Source: Planctomycetaceae bacterium UBA2671 (GTDB taxonomy: Bacteria > Planctomycetota > Planctomycetia > Planctomycetales > Planctomycetaceae). From it: DNA of 33,087 nt. Both the position numbers and the translations under genes were made by a program. The stretch covers positions 105,647-138,733 of the forward strand of contig DEML01000113.1 of NCBI GenBank assembly GCA_002359185.1, read 5' to 3'. The number at the start of each line of letters is the position of its first letter. Positions within the stretch are counted from its first letter, which is position 1. The notes beneath the pieces are model-generated. The model was not told where the DNA came from. It was given only the letters and a program-made list of their open reading frames with translations, and did not search any database. Below, in pieces: positions 8,672-18,075 of this stretch.

Positions 8672-10681
8672 TTACTCTGGAGCAGCTTCCAGTTGAAACT
8701 CCAGAGTGGGGGAAATTGTCGACTGCAGCACGAGTCGAGAGTCATCGTCCTGAACAAACGCCACAACTTTAAGTTTGGAAAAATCGCTGGGGATATTCTC
8801 AAATTTATAGTCTCGATTTTCCTGAAACGTTTTAAGGTTTGCCATGATTTCCTTTTTCAATTCGGAAATGGAAACCGTTTTCTCAAAAGTTGCTTTTCCA
8901 TCTTTGACCGCAATTCCATTTGTACCGGCTGGCATATCTCGAACGACCATTTCGTGGAGTCGAATTCCGTTGGGAGCTTCAAAATGAATGAGGGGATCGA
9001 CGATTAACACTCGGAGTCGGACAGCAGTACGACTTTCGGTCACCCCGCTTACGTCCGCTTTAATCTTCAGTTTATCTCCTTCAGCCGTTGTATTCAGATT
9101 AATCAGCACGGGAGAAGGTTCACTGATCAGGCTGCCTACCTTAGGGAGCAGTTCCTCAAAATGATTTTCCGCATGAAAGACATAGCCTCCAACAGAACTG
9201 GCTGGTCGTCCGTTGATCACGAGAGTTGGAGTGCCCCCATCACCGTAATAGCTAAATCGAGCTTCAGAGTCAGAATTGGTGAGAGGGTCCGGTCGCGGGA
9301 TGTGCTGATGATAGCGAACAGCAATAATTTCGGGACTCGGGAATTTCTTTTCCAAACCTCCCAAAGCCAGGTCTCCAGCCACGCATGGCGGACAGGCAGA
9401 ACCCGTGAATAATTCCAGCAAAGGAATTTTGCGATTTTCCTTCAATGTTGGCTGCTGATCTTGTGGTTTCACAAAATAGAATGCCTCTTTCTCATAAGTC
9501 TCATCCAGATACTGTGTCAACTCGTCACCTTTCTTTTCAGAAAGGGACTCAACTTTTTGCATGACCGTTTTTTGAGGCTCGCCGCCCTCTGAGCCAGGTA
9601 GGGTTCCAACCATTCCGCTCAAGCCAGGCAACACAGCTAGTTTGCTGTAAATCTTGAGGGCTTCCTCTTTATTGCCGGTTTTTTCAAAATGTGTCGCCAG
9701 TGAGACCAATCCTTTAATTTCAAAAGGTCGGTCAACAAGAAACGTTTTCAGTTGTTCTTCGCCTTTCTGCTGATCCTCTGCAGAGTCTGACGAAAGCAAA
9801 TACTGACTCTCGAGTAATTCCATCCGTTCCGCATAGCTATCGGGAAGGGGATCGCCCACGATTTCCTTGATTTGGTCGAGGGCAGAACGTGCAATTGAGC
9901 GGTATTCTGGAGAAGATTTTGTGAGCGAGGCAATTTGAAACAGAGTTTCTGGAACTAAATTCGGTCCCCAGCGTTTTGAGGATTCGATCGAGTTCTTTGT
10001 GAACTCTTCAACTTTTTCGAGCGGCAATTTTTGATTAATAGCGGAGTTGATCAGCTCAAAGTATGCAGAATTTACCAGTGGGAAATCAGGATGATCTTTG
10101 ATAAATGTCTGTAAGGCAGCAATTTTATCTTTTGCCGTGACAGCCGACTCAAATGCATCGGTGCCTGCAGTTTTGTCGGGAGACTGAATTTCACTCAAAC
10201 TCGTGGCCGAAGTTTTTACGAGCCGGGCAGGAGCGACATCGAGTTCACCTTCCATAAAAAATGCACCAAGGACTGCTTCTCCATGCAGTTCGCCCACAAA
10301 GCTCATATTCACACCTTCTCGAATGCTGATCGAGAGTAGGATTTCGTCTTCACGGAAAAGGACCTGTGTTATTTTCCATGATTCAAAGGTTGGATCTTTA
10401 TCTTTATCAACTTCACGCATGGCCCGCTGGCCATTGAATTCACCAATCTGGAGCAGAAAAGGATGAAAGTCTGTTGTCTGATTAGTCAAGACCAGCATCC
10501 AACGACCTACCCAGGGGGGTAAATCCTCGACCTGTTCTGTCGATGTCCCTACGGGGACAGGTTTACTTTGTTCACTCTCTTTTTCTGCTGTTGAACCAGG
10601 ACCACAGCCCAGACCGGAAAGACAGAAAGCAAACAGAATGAATGCCAGAGTTGTAAAGCGACTTTCACTGGAGTTAGTCAT
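8672..10681 (-). CDS. lipoprotein with helical repeats and thioredoxin-fold domain
   Basis: The protein has 669 residues. The signal peptide ends in the lipobox LSGLGC, so Cys26 should be lipidated. Residues 55-155 form a compact beta-rich domain (WVGRWMLVLTN...FVGELHGEAVLGAFF). Residues 170-400 are helical and resemble TPR-type repeats, for example EKTGNKEEALKIYSKLAVLP. From about 415 there is a thioredoxin-like domain with LLELFTGSACPPC (redox Cys430 and Cys433) and the cis-proline segment TPTLVINGR near 485; this start recalls the Omp28 type. A last beta domain covers 515-669. A periplasmic disulfide or redox role is likely but the partner is unknown. Confidence 0.87.
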   Translation of the reverse strand: MTNSSESRFTTLAFILFAFCLSGLGCGPGSTAEKESEQSKPVPVGTSTEQVEDLPPWVGRWMLVLTNQTTDFHPFLLQIGEFNGQRAMREVDKDKDPTFESWKITQVLFREDEILLSISIREGVNMSFVGELHGEAVLGAFFMEGELDVAPARLVKTSATSLSEIQSPDKTAGTDAFESAVTAKDKIAALQTFIKDHPDFPLVNSAYFELINSAINQKLPLEKVEEFTKNSIESSKRWGPNLVPETLFQIASLTKSSPEYRSIARSALDQIKEIVGDPLPDSYAERMELLESQYLLSSDSAEDQQKGEEQLKTFLVDRPFEIKGLVSLATHFEKTGNKEEALKIYSKLAVLPGLSGMVGTLPGSEGGEPQKTVMQKVESLSEKKGDELTQYLDETYEKEAFYFVKPQDQQPTLKENRKIPLLELFTGSACPPCVAGDLALGGLEKKFPSPEIIAVRYHQHIPRPDPLTNSDSEARFSYYGDGGTPTLVINGRPASSVGGYVFHAENHFEELLPKVGSLISEPSPVLINLNTTAEGDKLKIKADVSGVTESRTAVRLRVLIVDPLIHFEAPNGIRLHEMVVRDMPAGTNGIAVKDGKATFEKTVSISELKKEIMANLKTFQENRDYKFENIPSDFSKLKVVAFVQDDDSRLVLQSTISPTLEFQLEAAPE

Positions 10682-11560
10682 GGAGAATCGTCAATCGATT
10701 TGAGAGGTGCGTAATGTTCATTTGTAAGTTGAGTAAGAAATAATTATGCGAGCTATTATAGTGCGGTCACTCAGGTTACGACTATGGCAACTTGCAAAAT
10801 CTGAATTGTCTATTTCTCTGCGATGCGAATTCGGCGAAATTCCAGTGGAAAACCTTCGGCCTGGAATCCAATAGATCCTTCATTGCGTTCACCGGGAGCA
10901 CTTTTGCAGATTTGAGTTCCATTCAGGAATGAAGTCAGTGAGCCATCTTGAGAAATTACCTCGATTTCATTCCATTCTCCAACTGCATGACGAGCCAGTT
11001 CACGAGCCTCTGGGTTATCTTCGATTACGACATCTGCGATTCCACCGTTGGATTTGATGGAGGCTAATTCGATGAATTTCCCTTCTTTCTGGAATGAACG
11101 GAGAGATTCGAATTCACGTGTCGAGAATCATTCTGAGGACTGAAGTGTCGTCACACAGAGTGTACTGCAACCGGGGCACGCGAGGCAAACCTCATGAATT
11201 TTTGAGAAAATCGATTTAACCCGATCAGAACGCAGAATGATTGCAGCATTCCTATCTGACTGAGGATCTCGATCTCGCCCAGTTTCTATTGAACTCCGTA
11301 TGCCAAAATCGACATTCAGTGACGATAGATAAGATATGGATTGTTATCTTTGATTGCCCTGATCAATCTATAAAGTTGAGCAGTCTCTAAGTACTGACTC
11401 CTCGAAATCTCAATCGAAGTCCCTCTCGGTTTTTGCTGACAAAACTGACCTGGATACATCGATCGCAGTTTCTGAAAACGGATCGACGATTAATAGAACG
11501 CTGGGCTTGCCAGCATCTCTCCCCATACATTCTGGAAAACGTCACTTAAGGATATCCTTC
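10682..11560. other. mostly non-coding region with a gene remnant
   Basis: About 880 nt lie between the thioredoxin-fold lipoprotein (-) and the small membrane protein (+). The only recognisable coding matter is the DUF1080 remnant at 10810-11127. The stretch 11131-11548 has no open frame with a domain or a good ribosome binding site. Divergent promoters for the two flanking genes should lie at its ends, but I cannot point to convincing -35/-10 pairs. Confidence 0.6.
10810..11127 (-). pseudogene. 3' remnant of a DUF1080 (3-keto-disaccharide hydrolase-like) gene
   Basis: Read on the minus strand, this frame of about 105 codons has no ATG and is closed upstream by an in-frame TGA at 11128-11130. 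The translation contains GKFIELASIKSNGGIADVVI, then ARELARHAVGEWNEIEVIS, TSFLNGT, and ends with GSIGFQAEGFPLEFRRIRI before AEK and a TAG stop. The HAVGEWNEIEV, FLNGT and GFQ-EG-P-EFRRIRI sequence is typical of the last third of DUF1080 (PF06439), a lectin-like fold common in planctomycete secreted enzymes. The N-terminal two thirds and the signal peptide are absent in all minus-strand frames nearby, so this is a truncated gene. Confidence 0.8.
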
Positions 11561-11803
11561 ATGCAATCCCTCAGCAGTTCGGAAATTCAAATTTGCTTTC
11601 TGGAAGTCCTCAACGAAAAGCTTCGCCGAGAAGCAGCCGATCACGCTCCAACTCAGTCTCGACAAGTCAATTACTGGCCGATGTTCCTGGTTAGTGGTTT
11701 GCTGAGCTTTTCTGCCTGGTCACTGAGTTGGATCAGTTGGTCCATTTTCAAATGGTTTCTGCAGTCGCATGAGCATCAAATAGCCATTAAACGCGGAGTT
11801 TGA
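11561..11803 (+). CDS. small single- or double-pass membrane protein, hypothetical
   Basis: The protein has 80 residues from the ATG at 11561, which has TAAGGA 8 nt upstream; this decides the start over a longer frame from 11507. Residues 1-35 are charged and helical (SSSEIQICFLEVLNEKLRRE). A Trp/Ser-rich hydrophobic stretch covers about residues 37-66 (WPMFLVSGLLSFSAWSLSWI onward). The last 14 codons (LQSHEHQIAIKRGV) lie inside dispersed repeat B, so the repeat has supplied the present C-terminus and stop codon. I do not recognise a family. A terminator at 12051-12091 on the same strand supports transcription in this direction. Confidence 0.6.
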   Translation: MQSLSSSEIQICFLEVLNEKLRREAADHAPTQSRQVNYWPMFLVSGLLSFSAWSLSWISWSIFKWFLQSHEHQIAIKRGV

Positions 11804-11900
11804 TCCTGCCGTACGCTGCAGTTACTGCAATTTACAGTTTATAGTAGCGGCTTTCTATGGGTTTAAGCCTATTTTTCATGCGACCACCCGCTACACGTTT
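11760..11900. repeat. dispersed intergenic repeat, family B, copy 2
   Basis: This copy aligns with 7486-7616 over its whole length, with shared blocks TGCAGTCGCATG, ATCAAA, TCCTGC, ACGCTGCA, GTAGCGGCTTT and CCTATTT, and one extra insert of about 16 nt. It begins within the last codons of the small membrane protein gene. Two perfect small hairpins follow its end: CGTTTC-GTG-GAAACG at 11896-11910 and GCCCTG-T-CAGGGC at 11919-11931. Confidence 0.7.
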
Positions 11901-12139
11901 CGTGGAAACGGCTCTATTGCCCTGTCAGGGCTATGAATTAGGCTTCAAATAACTTCAAAGCACTCCGTTGTCGTACTTTACAACATTTAGATCCCTAATT
12001 TTTAAACATGACAAACCACTAGTACATCGTTTTGAAACGCTCAAAACATAAGAGACGATTCAAGCAGTTGCTGCTTCAGTCGTCTCTTTTTGTGTTATTT
12101 GCATCATACCGAACTAAAAATTCGCTAAGCACATGCCGC
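11804..12139. other. intergenic region with repeat B, small hairpins and a terminator
   Basis: This 336-nt region between convergent genes holds the rest of repeat B (to 11900), two perfect small hairpins at 11896-11910 and 11919-11931, and a strong intrinsic terminator at 12051-12091. I see no coding frame that stands apart from these. The run of structured elements would allow a small RNA here, but no promoter was identified. Confidence 0.55.
12051..12091 (+). terminator. intrinsic terminator
   Basis: The stem AGAGACGA pairs with TCGTCTCT, with an inner stem AAGCAG/CTGCTT around a TTG loop, followed directly by TTTT and then TGTGTTATTT. The T-run is on the plus-strand side, so it should end transcripts that come from the small membrane protein gene. 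Read on the minus strand there is no U-tract, so it is not a terminator for the convergent WD40 gene. Confidence 0.85.
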
Positions 12140-14923
12140 TTATTTAGGTTCAAGTGTCTGAAGCAATTGCCCGTTTTTGCCATCCCAGATCCGCACGACT
12201 CCTTGATGGCCACCCGCAATCACCAGACTTTCATCTTCTGTGACATCGAATGCATTCAGGTAATTCTGTGCTCCAGAAAGATTTCGATAATTTCGACCAT
12301 TTCCAGCCTGATAAAGCCTGACAATTTTATCACCACAGCAGGTTGCCAGATTATCGGTCACGCCGATGAATTCCAGGCCGGTGACCTGTTTTCCGAAGCC
12401 GGTGATTGTCCGTTTTTGGGACCCATCCTGCACGTCCCAGATTTTGACAGACTTATCAGCAGAAGCACTGGCAATCGTTAACCCATCAGCCATCCAGTCA
12501 ACACTAAGTACATGTTCGGTATGTCCTTCAAAGGAGGCGAAGGGTTCGCCTGACTCGACGGCGAATACCTTAACGAATTTATCCGCTGAGCCCGTCGCCA
12601 GTTTCTGACCATCTTCCGAAAATTTGAGAGTCAGAATACTATCACTGTGGGCATTCGAGATGGTTCTGACTAGCGCTCCTTCTTTCCAGTTCCAGATTTT
12701 CAATTCTCCATCTCGTGAAGGGTCTCCGCCACCAGTTGCAAGGATCGCTCCATCAGGAGAAAACGCCAAGGCAGTCACGCGATCAACAAATTCACTTTCA
12801 GTGATTGCCAACTCGCCATTGGCAGGACCGAGACGTCGCTGCAATGTCCACTGTGGGGAAAGTGACGCCTTTACGATGCGACCATCGGTTCGAATTTGAC
12901 AATAGCGATCACCCGAGAGAGGGATCCAACCGAGACTGTTCTGCCATTCAGGAACCTGAAATTCGTCAATCGGCTGCTTTGTGATCGCATTCCAGATTTC
13001 GATAGTTCCGGTTGATGTCAATACGCGTAACTGTTGATTATCTTCGAATGCGAGATCGACTGCTGAGAGTGTCGATTTGTCACGAGTTTCCTGGCTGGCT
13101 TTGAGTTCGCCTTCGATCTTCTTGACCAGTTCTGCTGAAAGTTCGCTTTGTTTTGATTTTGCTTCATTTTGAGTTTTTGAGCGCTCCAGAGCCGACTTCT
13201 CAAGTTGCAGAGTTGTCTCTGCTCGTTTCAGAAGTTCCGTATTTTCATCGAACTTTGCAACCGCTTCGTCACGTTTCTTTTGTGCAGCCTCCTGCTGTTT
13301 TTTCAGTTCTGCATCGTCAGGTTTTTCTGCAAGTTTCTTCTCGATCTCCTCAAGAGCTGCAATCGCTTCATCCCGTGGAGGAGTCACTTTTTTCAGTTCT
13401 TCTTTAGCAGGTTCAATCGCTTTCTCTGCTTTTTGGACAGCCTCTTCACGTTGCTTAAGATCTGTCTCGCCCAGTTTCACGAGATTTAGGTTATAAGCCG
13501 CCTGAGCTTTTGCGATCGCGAGCGCCCTCTCCTGATCTTTCACGGCTTTCTCCGTAGAAGCCGGTCGAAGAATTTCCTGGATCTGTTTTCCATTGGCATC
13601 CCAGATCCGGACCACTCCATTTTTGTCAACAGTTGCAGCTGTCTTCAAATCTTCTGTGAAACATAACTTTGTGGTCTCTGCCGGGACCATCCATCCTCGA
13701 ACGGCAGTGCGATTTGTCAAATCCCAGATCGCTGCATTGCCGTCTGCAGATAATGCCGAAAATTGATTTTCTGCAACGGGGTTGAACTGGATAATAGCCG
13801 CATCACTCTTTTTGAATGCCGCTCCGCTTTCCTGCCATGTCGGTTCCGACTCGGCTTTTGCCCATGTTCGCAGCTGACCATCAGCGTGTGCTGTGACAAG
13901 AGTTTGCTGATGAAATGCCAGTTGAGTTACTGGCGAGGGGACAGTCAAAGTAGCCGTTGATTCTGGACTCGCGGGATTCATGATTTTCACATCAGCTTCA
14001 GTCGCAATGGCGACCAGATTTCCTTCTTCATTCACAGCCACGGCTTTTGCACCTGGAATACTGGTCTCCAGAATTTGATGGCCTTCGTTATTGCCGAGAA
14101 ATAATCGTCCCGTTTGGCCGATCACTGCAGATTTAGTTCCCGCGATGGAATGACTGAATGCTGTGACAGGCTCGTTGAGGTGTGCGTTTTCGAGAATTTG
14201 AAAGGCATCCTGTTGCCAGATTTTTACAGTCCGATATCCGGCTGTGGCGAGAAGTCGTCCATTGGGATGGACCGCAATCGCATTCACATAATCTCGATGT
14301 GCGGCTGGTAGTTCCGGGTCAATAAGTTCGGAAACATCCTGTGGAGATGTGACAGAAATCACCTGAACACGATTTCCCCTTCCGACTGCGAAACGAGATT
14401 CATTAGGAAACAGCGTGAGTGCATAAACAGGTTGCAGGTTTTGAGGCATTGTCGACCAGACAACCGTGTTGTTTGTCAGTCCTTTACCTTCGGGAGCTCC
14501 CAGATCAATCCAGCGTTTCAACTTCCAGACCTCTTCGCCGGTCAGTTTTTTTGCGTTCATTTTGTTGGGAAGAGGCGGCATAAATGACTCTTCCTGCCGG
14601 CTGGCCACCTGAAACAGATAACTCTCGTCCGATTTTCCGGGCACAATCGAAGGGCCGCTATCTCCACCCTGCAGCATCGCTACATGAGATTCCAGGTTTA
14701 ATGACCCTTCTTTAATCTTGGAATTGTGGCATGCCAGGCAATTGTTTTTAAGGATGGGAGCGACATCCTGATCAAAATCAACTTCCCGTCCTAGTTCAAC
14801 AGGCACAGGAGCAATTGGCTGCTCGTCTGCAAAAGTGACTCGCAACGGTGAGGTGATGACCATCAGGAAGAATAATGCGAGCAGGGGAATGTGTCGATTT
14901 GAGATTTGCATGGTTAAATTCAT
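12140..14923 (-). CDS. planctomycete cytochrome c / WD40-repeat protein with central coiled coil
   Basis: The protein has 927 residues. After a signal peptide (about 1-32) comes a planctomycete-type cytochrome c domain (PF07635 type) with one heme site, CLACH, at residues 62-66 and the ending MPPLPNKMNAKKLTGEEVWK. WD40 repeats cover about 160-450 and 620-925 and should form one or two propellers; the clearest blades contain KLATGSADKFVKVF and TIASASADKSVKIWD. Between the two groups lies a long Glu/Lys/Ala-rich coiled coil at about 455-617. The protein should be exported. It is the last gene of the operon, 31 nt after the PPC gene. Its role in planctomycetes is not known; a surface or periplasmic assembly with the two upstream partners is a reasonable inference. 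Confidence 0.92.
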   Translation of the reverse strand: MNLTMQISNRHIPLLALFFLMVITSPLRVTFADEQPIAPVPVELGREVDFDQDVAPILKNNCLACHNSKIKEGSLNLESHVAMLQGGDSGPSIVPGKSDESYLFQVASRQEESFMPPLPNKMNAKKLTGEEVWKLKRWIDLGAPEGKGLTNNTVVWSTMPQNLQPVYALTLFPNESRFAVGRGNRVQVISVTSPQDVSELIDPELPAAHRDYVNAIAVHPNGRLLATAGYRTVKIWQQDAFQILENAHLNEPVTAFSHSIAGTKSAVIGQTGRLFLGNNEGHQILETSIPGAKAVAVNEEGNLVAIATEADVKIMNPASPESTATLTVPSPVTQLAFHQQTLVTAHADGQLRTWAKAESEPTWQESGAAFKKSDAAIIQFNPVAENQFSALSADGNAAIWDLTNRTAVRGWMVPAETTKLCFTEDLKTAATVDKNGVVRIWDANGKQIQEILRPASTEKAVKDQERALAIAKAQAAYNLNLVKLGETDLKQREEAVQKAEKAIEPAKEELKKVTPPRDEAIAALEEIEKKLAEKPDDAELKKQQEAAQKKRDEAVAKFDENTELLKRAETTLQLEKSALERSKTQNEAKSKQSELSAELVKKIEGELKASQETRDKSTLSAVDLAFEDNQQLRVLTSTGTIEIWNAITKQPIDEFQVPEWQNSLGWIPLSGDRYCQIRTDGRIVKASLSPQWTLQRRLGPANGELAITESEFVDRVTALAFSPDGAILATGGGDPSRDGELKIWNWKEGALVRTISNAHSDSILTLKFSEDGQKLATGSADKFVKVFAVESGEPFASFEGHTEHVLSVDWMADGLTIASASADKSVKIWDVQDGSQKRTITGFGKQVTGLEFIGVTDNLATCCGDKIVRLYQAGNGRNYRNLSGAQNYLNAFDVTEDESLVIAGGHQGVVRIWDGKNGQLLQTLEPK

Positions 14924-14954
14924 TCAACGGGTGGGAGGACACAATAGAGGGAGA

Positions 14955-17933
14955 TTACTCGACTTTTATAGTCAATGCGGCATCGATATGCAGGGTTTGT
15001 CCATCTTGATCTGTCGTCACGCGAATTGTCGAGAGCGGATGGGAACCTGCTGTTGCTTCTGGAGCAGCAGTCAGCTTGAGTTTTGCAGTGTTTTCTTCTG
15101 GTGAGAGTGACACCGTCTGCCAACTGATGCCGCTCACTCCGGGAGGAATGGTGGCGGTTAATTCGACAGGGTATTTCTGTTCGCCTTCGCGTTTGATTTC
15201 GACTTCAATTTCCTGACTCTCTCCACGTTTCAAGGTCACCTCTTTGCCAGATTTTAAAGCCAGGGAGAGGGGAGCTTTGTGGACCTGAAAGACAAGCCGA
15301 TCGTAAAGTTCATCCTGCTTGAGAGCTTTGGGTTTTTGATCGTTTTTGACTTTATCGAGTGATTTCTTGAGGTTATCGAGATTTGTTTGACTTGTTTTGA
15401 CACGAGCTTGTGTGTCCGTCAGATTCTTTTGTTGTTTTGTCAACTCCAGTTGATTCATCTGGATAGTTTTATCCAACTCCTGAGCCTGTTTCATGAGATT
15501 CGATTTATCGTTCTCGCTTTTGGTAATCTCATCCTGTTTTTGCTTGAGGGACTCCATCAAGGGAGTTTTTGCGGCTTCTTCGGTTGCCGCTGCCAACTGA
15601 GTTTCCAGTCCGGTCAATTCCTGTTTCAAGCGGGCGATTGTCTCATCCTGCTTTTTGATCTCAACCTGTTGTTTCTCTTTTTCTGCAGTGCCTGACTTCA
15701 AATCGGCATCGAGTTTTTTGACCAGTTGTTCGAGTGAGGTTTGTTCTTTTTTATCAGTTTCCAAAGCTGCATTGGCATCGTCATACTGCTTTTGAGTCCG
15801 TGCCAACAATTCTGGATTGCGAACATAATTGATTAGAGTTTCGCCGTGGATTGAGCAAGTATGCCAGCCAACTTTGGCGTCAGTGGCAAACTGAAAGTGA
15901 ATTAGACTTTCCGAACTCTCTTTGGCAATTTCCGGAGCCGTTGCGGTGATCTTGGCGTTTTTATCCAATCCATCGACTTTCAGGGTGACTTTATCTGCAT
16001 AGTCGGCAAGTCGTTTCACCTGTAACGGGTGCCAGAAGAGTTGGGACTGACAGACATGATGGAAGAGTTGAGACTGAGTCAACTCTGGTTGTATCGAGTC
16101 CGATTCACCGAGAACTGTCACAACAAGAGAATGCCCCTGTCGGGAGACTGCGGGCATATTGCCTGCAGCTTTCCAGACAATTGAGACGGGTAACACCGTA
16201 ATTGCTTTCGAATCGGCTTCTGACTGCTCTTTGAGACTGGGATTATAGGGTTTTGCAATCAGTTGTAATTCCGAGAAGCCGGGGGAAGCATCCTGTGCGG
16301 AATATAAAATTAATTCACCGGTCTGTTCTCCGGGGGGAATTAAAATGGCAGGGATCCGAACACCCGGTGGCGGATGAGAGGCTTCAACAATAACCCCTTG
16401 ATCGTACCCCTGAATTCGATTGACGATCACCTGCAAGCTGGTTGTACCTCCACGTCGCATGATACAACCGCTCGGCGTGTCGATCGTCGTGTTTCCTACG
16501 ACATGTGGATGCGTAAACGCATAAACCTGAAACTCGGGTTGAGGAGTAGAAATTTGCAGCCGATAGGGAGCCAGTTGACGTTTTCCGGTGACCGCATATC
16601 GATTACGAATCGAAACTCGAAACTGCCCATCTTCCGGAGGGACGGTTTTGAAGTCGATATCGTCGGTGACGGTATCGAACACATTGGGGACGAGATTTGT
16701 TGTCAGATCATCCGGTACGGGAATCGATTTGACAATTTCGTTGCCCTTGTCATCTTTATAAACATGTTCCAATTGCACAAAGGGATCGAGGATTTTGCCA
16801 TCGCGTTCAGCGAAGACCTGCAGCCAGATAGTCTCACCTTTATTGACATCAAAGAGATACCGATCGACATCGGTTGCATCGTCAAATCGACCAGTCACAT
16901 TAGCCGGTATCGCAATCTGTTGAGATTGCGCGACCTCATTGTTCGGCTCAACTTCCGCGAGAATGGGCGTGTTAATCACTGGCAGAGAAGTGAGAAAACT
17001 TTGCTTGTCCTGTGGGGACAATCTGACAACCTGACGGTCGACCAGCATTTCACGAGGATTAATAAATCCAGAAAGTAAAGGATGCCCGGAATCATTTGTC
17101 AGGTTTTGCAGATCGATGGACTTTGAATTTTCTTCGGCAATAGTACCGTGAAATTTAAGCTCTGCTGCAGTCGAATATACCGGAGGTTGAATCTGGGTGG
17201 GGATTTTCCAGTTCGCGATTACGAGCCGATAGAGATGGGCAGTGGAATTCTGAAACAGGAAATCATAAATCCGAATTTTGTATGTCCCTGCCTGAGTCGC
17301 AGTAAAATTCAGTAAAGGATCCTGATCTCCAATCTGTCGTGCAAAAGCAATTCGACGACCGTTAGGTCCGTAAACTTCAACAGTCGGATTCATGCGAGAA
17401 TCGAGAGCGAGACAGTTCACGCGAATTTGATACTGTTGATTTTGCTGTAAATCCACTCGAAATTCATCGATATCACCACCACTTTCACAGCGACTGTAGT
17501 AAGCCGTGTTGATATCGATGGTGACGGGCTCATTGTTTTTCCAATCGCTCTCCTGCAGAGACTGGACAGGGATCTGTTCGACACGAAACATTCGGGCATT
17601 ACTGACGCCGAAACGTCCTTCTGCACGGACGGAATGATATCCTGCAGGAACATCGGGAGCGATTTTAACCCGGAATTTCCGGGGATTGGAATGCGGATCG
17701 GGATGGTCGATCTGTTGAATGCCGGGGGATGAGAAGACAAGTCCGGAAAGTTCATCCAGATCGGTGCCATCAATGACATCGACTTCAAATTCCGTTCCTG
17801 CTGTTCCCCCGGGCGGGAACACGGTTCCTAATTGCGTGACTGGCAACTGGGCAGAAGCGGAGCCTTGATTGAGTCCGAAAATGACCAGACTGGCAAGGCA
17901 ACCACAGACAAGGGGATTCGGAATGAAAAACAT
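14955..17933 (-). CDS. secreted PPC-domain protein with long coiled coil
   Basis: The protein has 992 residues from the ATG at 17933; a TTG 15 nt upstream is a weaker start. The signal peptide ends near QGSASAQ. PPC-like beta domains lie at about 145-245 (DIDEFRVDLQQNQQYQIRV, AGTYKIRIYDF) and 325-465 (AEVEPNNEVAQSQQI, DVDRYLFDVNKGETIWLQVF). Further beta domains extend to about 700. A coiled coil of about 160 residues (707-870) is followed by a C-terminal beta domain (PLSLALKSGKEVTLKRGESQ). PPC domains are non-catalytic adhesion or localisation modules. The gene lies between the PSD1-type cytochrome gene (about 140 nt upstream) and the WD40 gene (31 nt downstream). Both this protein and the WD40 protein have a central coiled coil, which suggests they bind each other. 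Confidence 0.92.
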   Translation of the reverse strand: MFFIPNPLVCGCLASLVIFGLNQGSASAQLPVTQLGTVFPPGGTAGTEFEVDVIDGTDLDELSGLVFSSPGIQQIDHPDPHSNPRKFRVKIAPDVPAGYHSVRAEGRFGVSNARMFRVEQIPVQSLQESDWKNNEPVTIDINTAYYSRCESGGDIDEFRVDLQQNQQYQIRVNCLALDSRMNPTVEVYGPNGRRIAFARQIGDQDPLLNFTATQAGTYKIRIYDFLFQNSTAHLYRLVIANWKIPTQIQPPVYSTAAELKFHGTIAEENSKSIDLQNLTNDSGHPLLSGFINPREMLVDRQVVRLSPQDKQSFLTSLPVINTPILAEVEPNNEVAQSQQIAIPANVTGRFDDATDVDRYLFDVNKGETIWLQVFAERDGKILDPFVQLEHVYKDDKGNEIVKSIPVPDDLTTNLVPNVFDTVTDDIDFKTVPPEDGQFRVSIRNRYAVTGKRQLAPYRLQISTPQPEFQVYAFTHPHVVGNTTIDTPSGCIMRRGGTTSLQVIVNRIQGYDQGVIVEASHPPPGVRIPAILIPPGEQTGELILYSAQDASPGFSELQLIAKPYNPSLKEQSEADSKAITVLPVSIVWKAAGNMPAVSRQGHSLVVTVLGESDSIQPELTQSQLFHHVCQSQLFWHPLQVKRLADYADKVTLKVDGLDKNAKITATAPEIAKESSESLIHFQFATDAKVGWHTCSIHGETLINYVRNPELLARTQKQYDDANAALETDKKEQTSLEQLVKKLDADLKSGTAEKEKQQVEIKKQDETIARLKQELTGLETQLAAATEEAAKTPLMESLKQKQDEITKSENDKSNLMKQAQELDKTIQMNQLELTKQQKNLTDTQARVKTSQTNLDNLKKSLDKVKNDQKPKALKQDELYDRLVFQVHKAPLSLALKSGKEVTLKRGESQEIEVEIKREGEQKYPVELTATIPPGVSGISWQTVSLSPEENTAKLKLTAAPEATAGSHPLSTIRVTTDQDGQTLHIDAALTIKVE

Positions 17934-18075
17934 AGCGGGAACTCTCAAGGCAGGTCGTTTAAGTATTGAGCATGCATTCGGCTTTCAGGGAGATCTTTCA
18001 TTCCTGATAAAATTGACGATCGAATCATCAGAGATCAATCTCTCAGATCTACGGCTTAACCAGTTGCGGATACCA

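Noticed and set aside
16374..17078. 234-codon plus-strand ORF opposite the PPC gene
   Set aside because: It is antisense to a clear long gene with family-like domains and shows no recognisable motif; it is a shadow frame.
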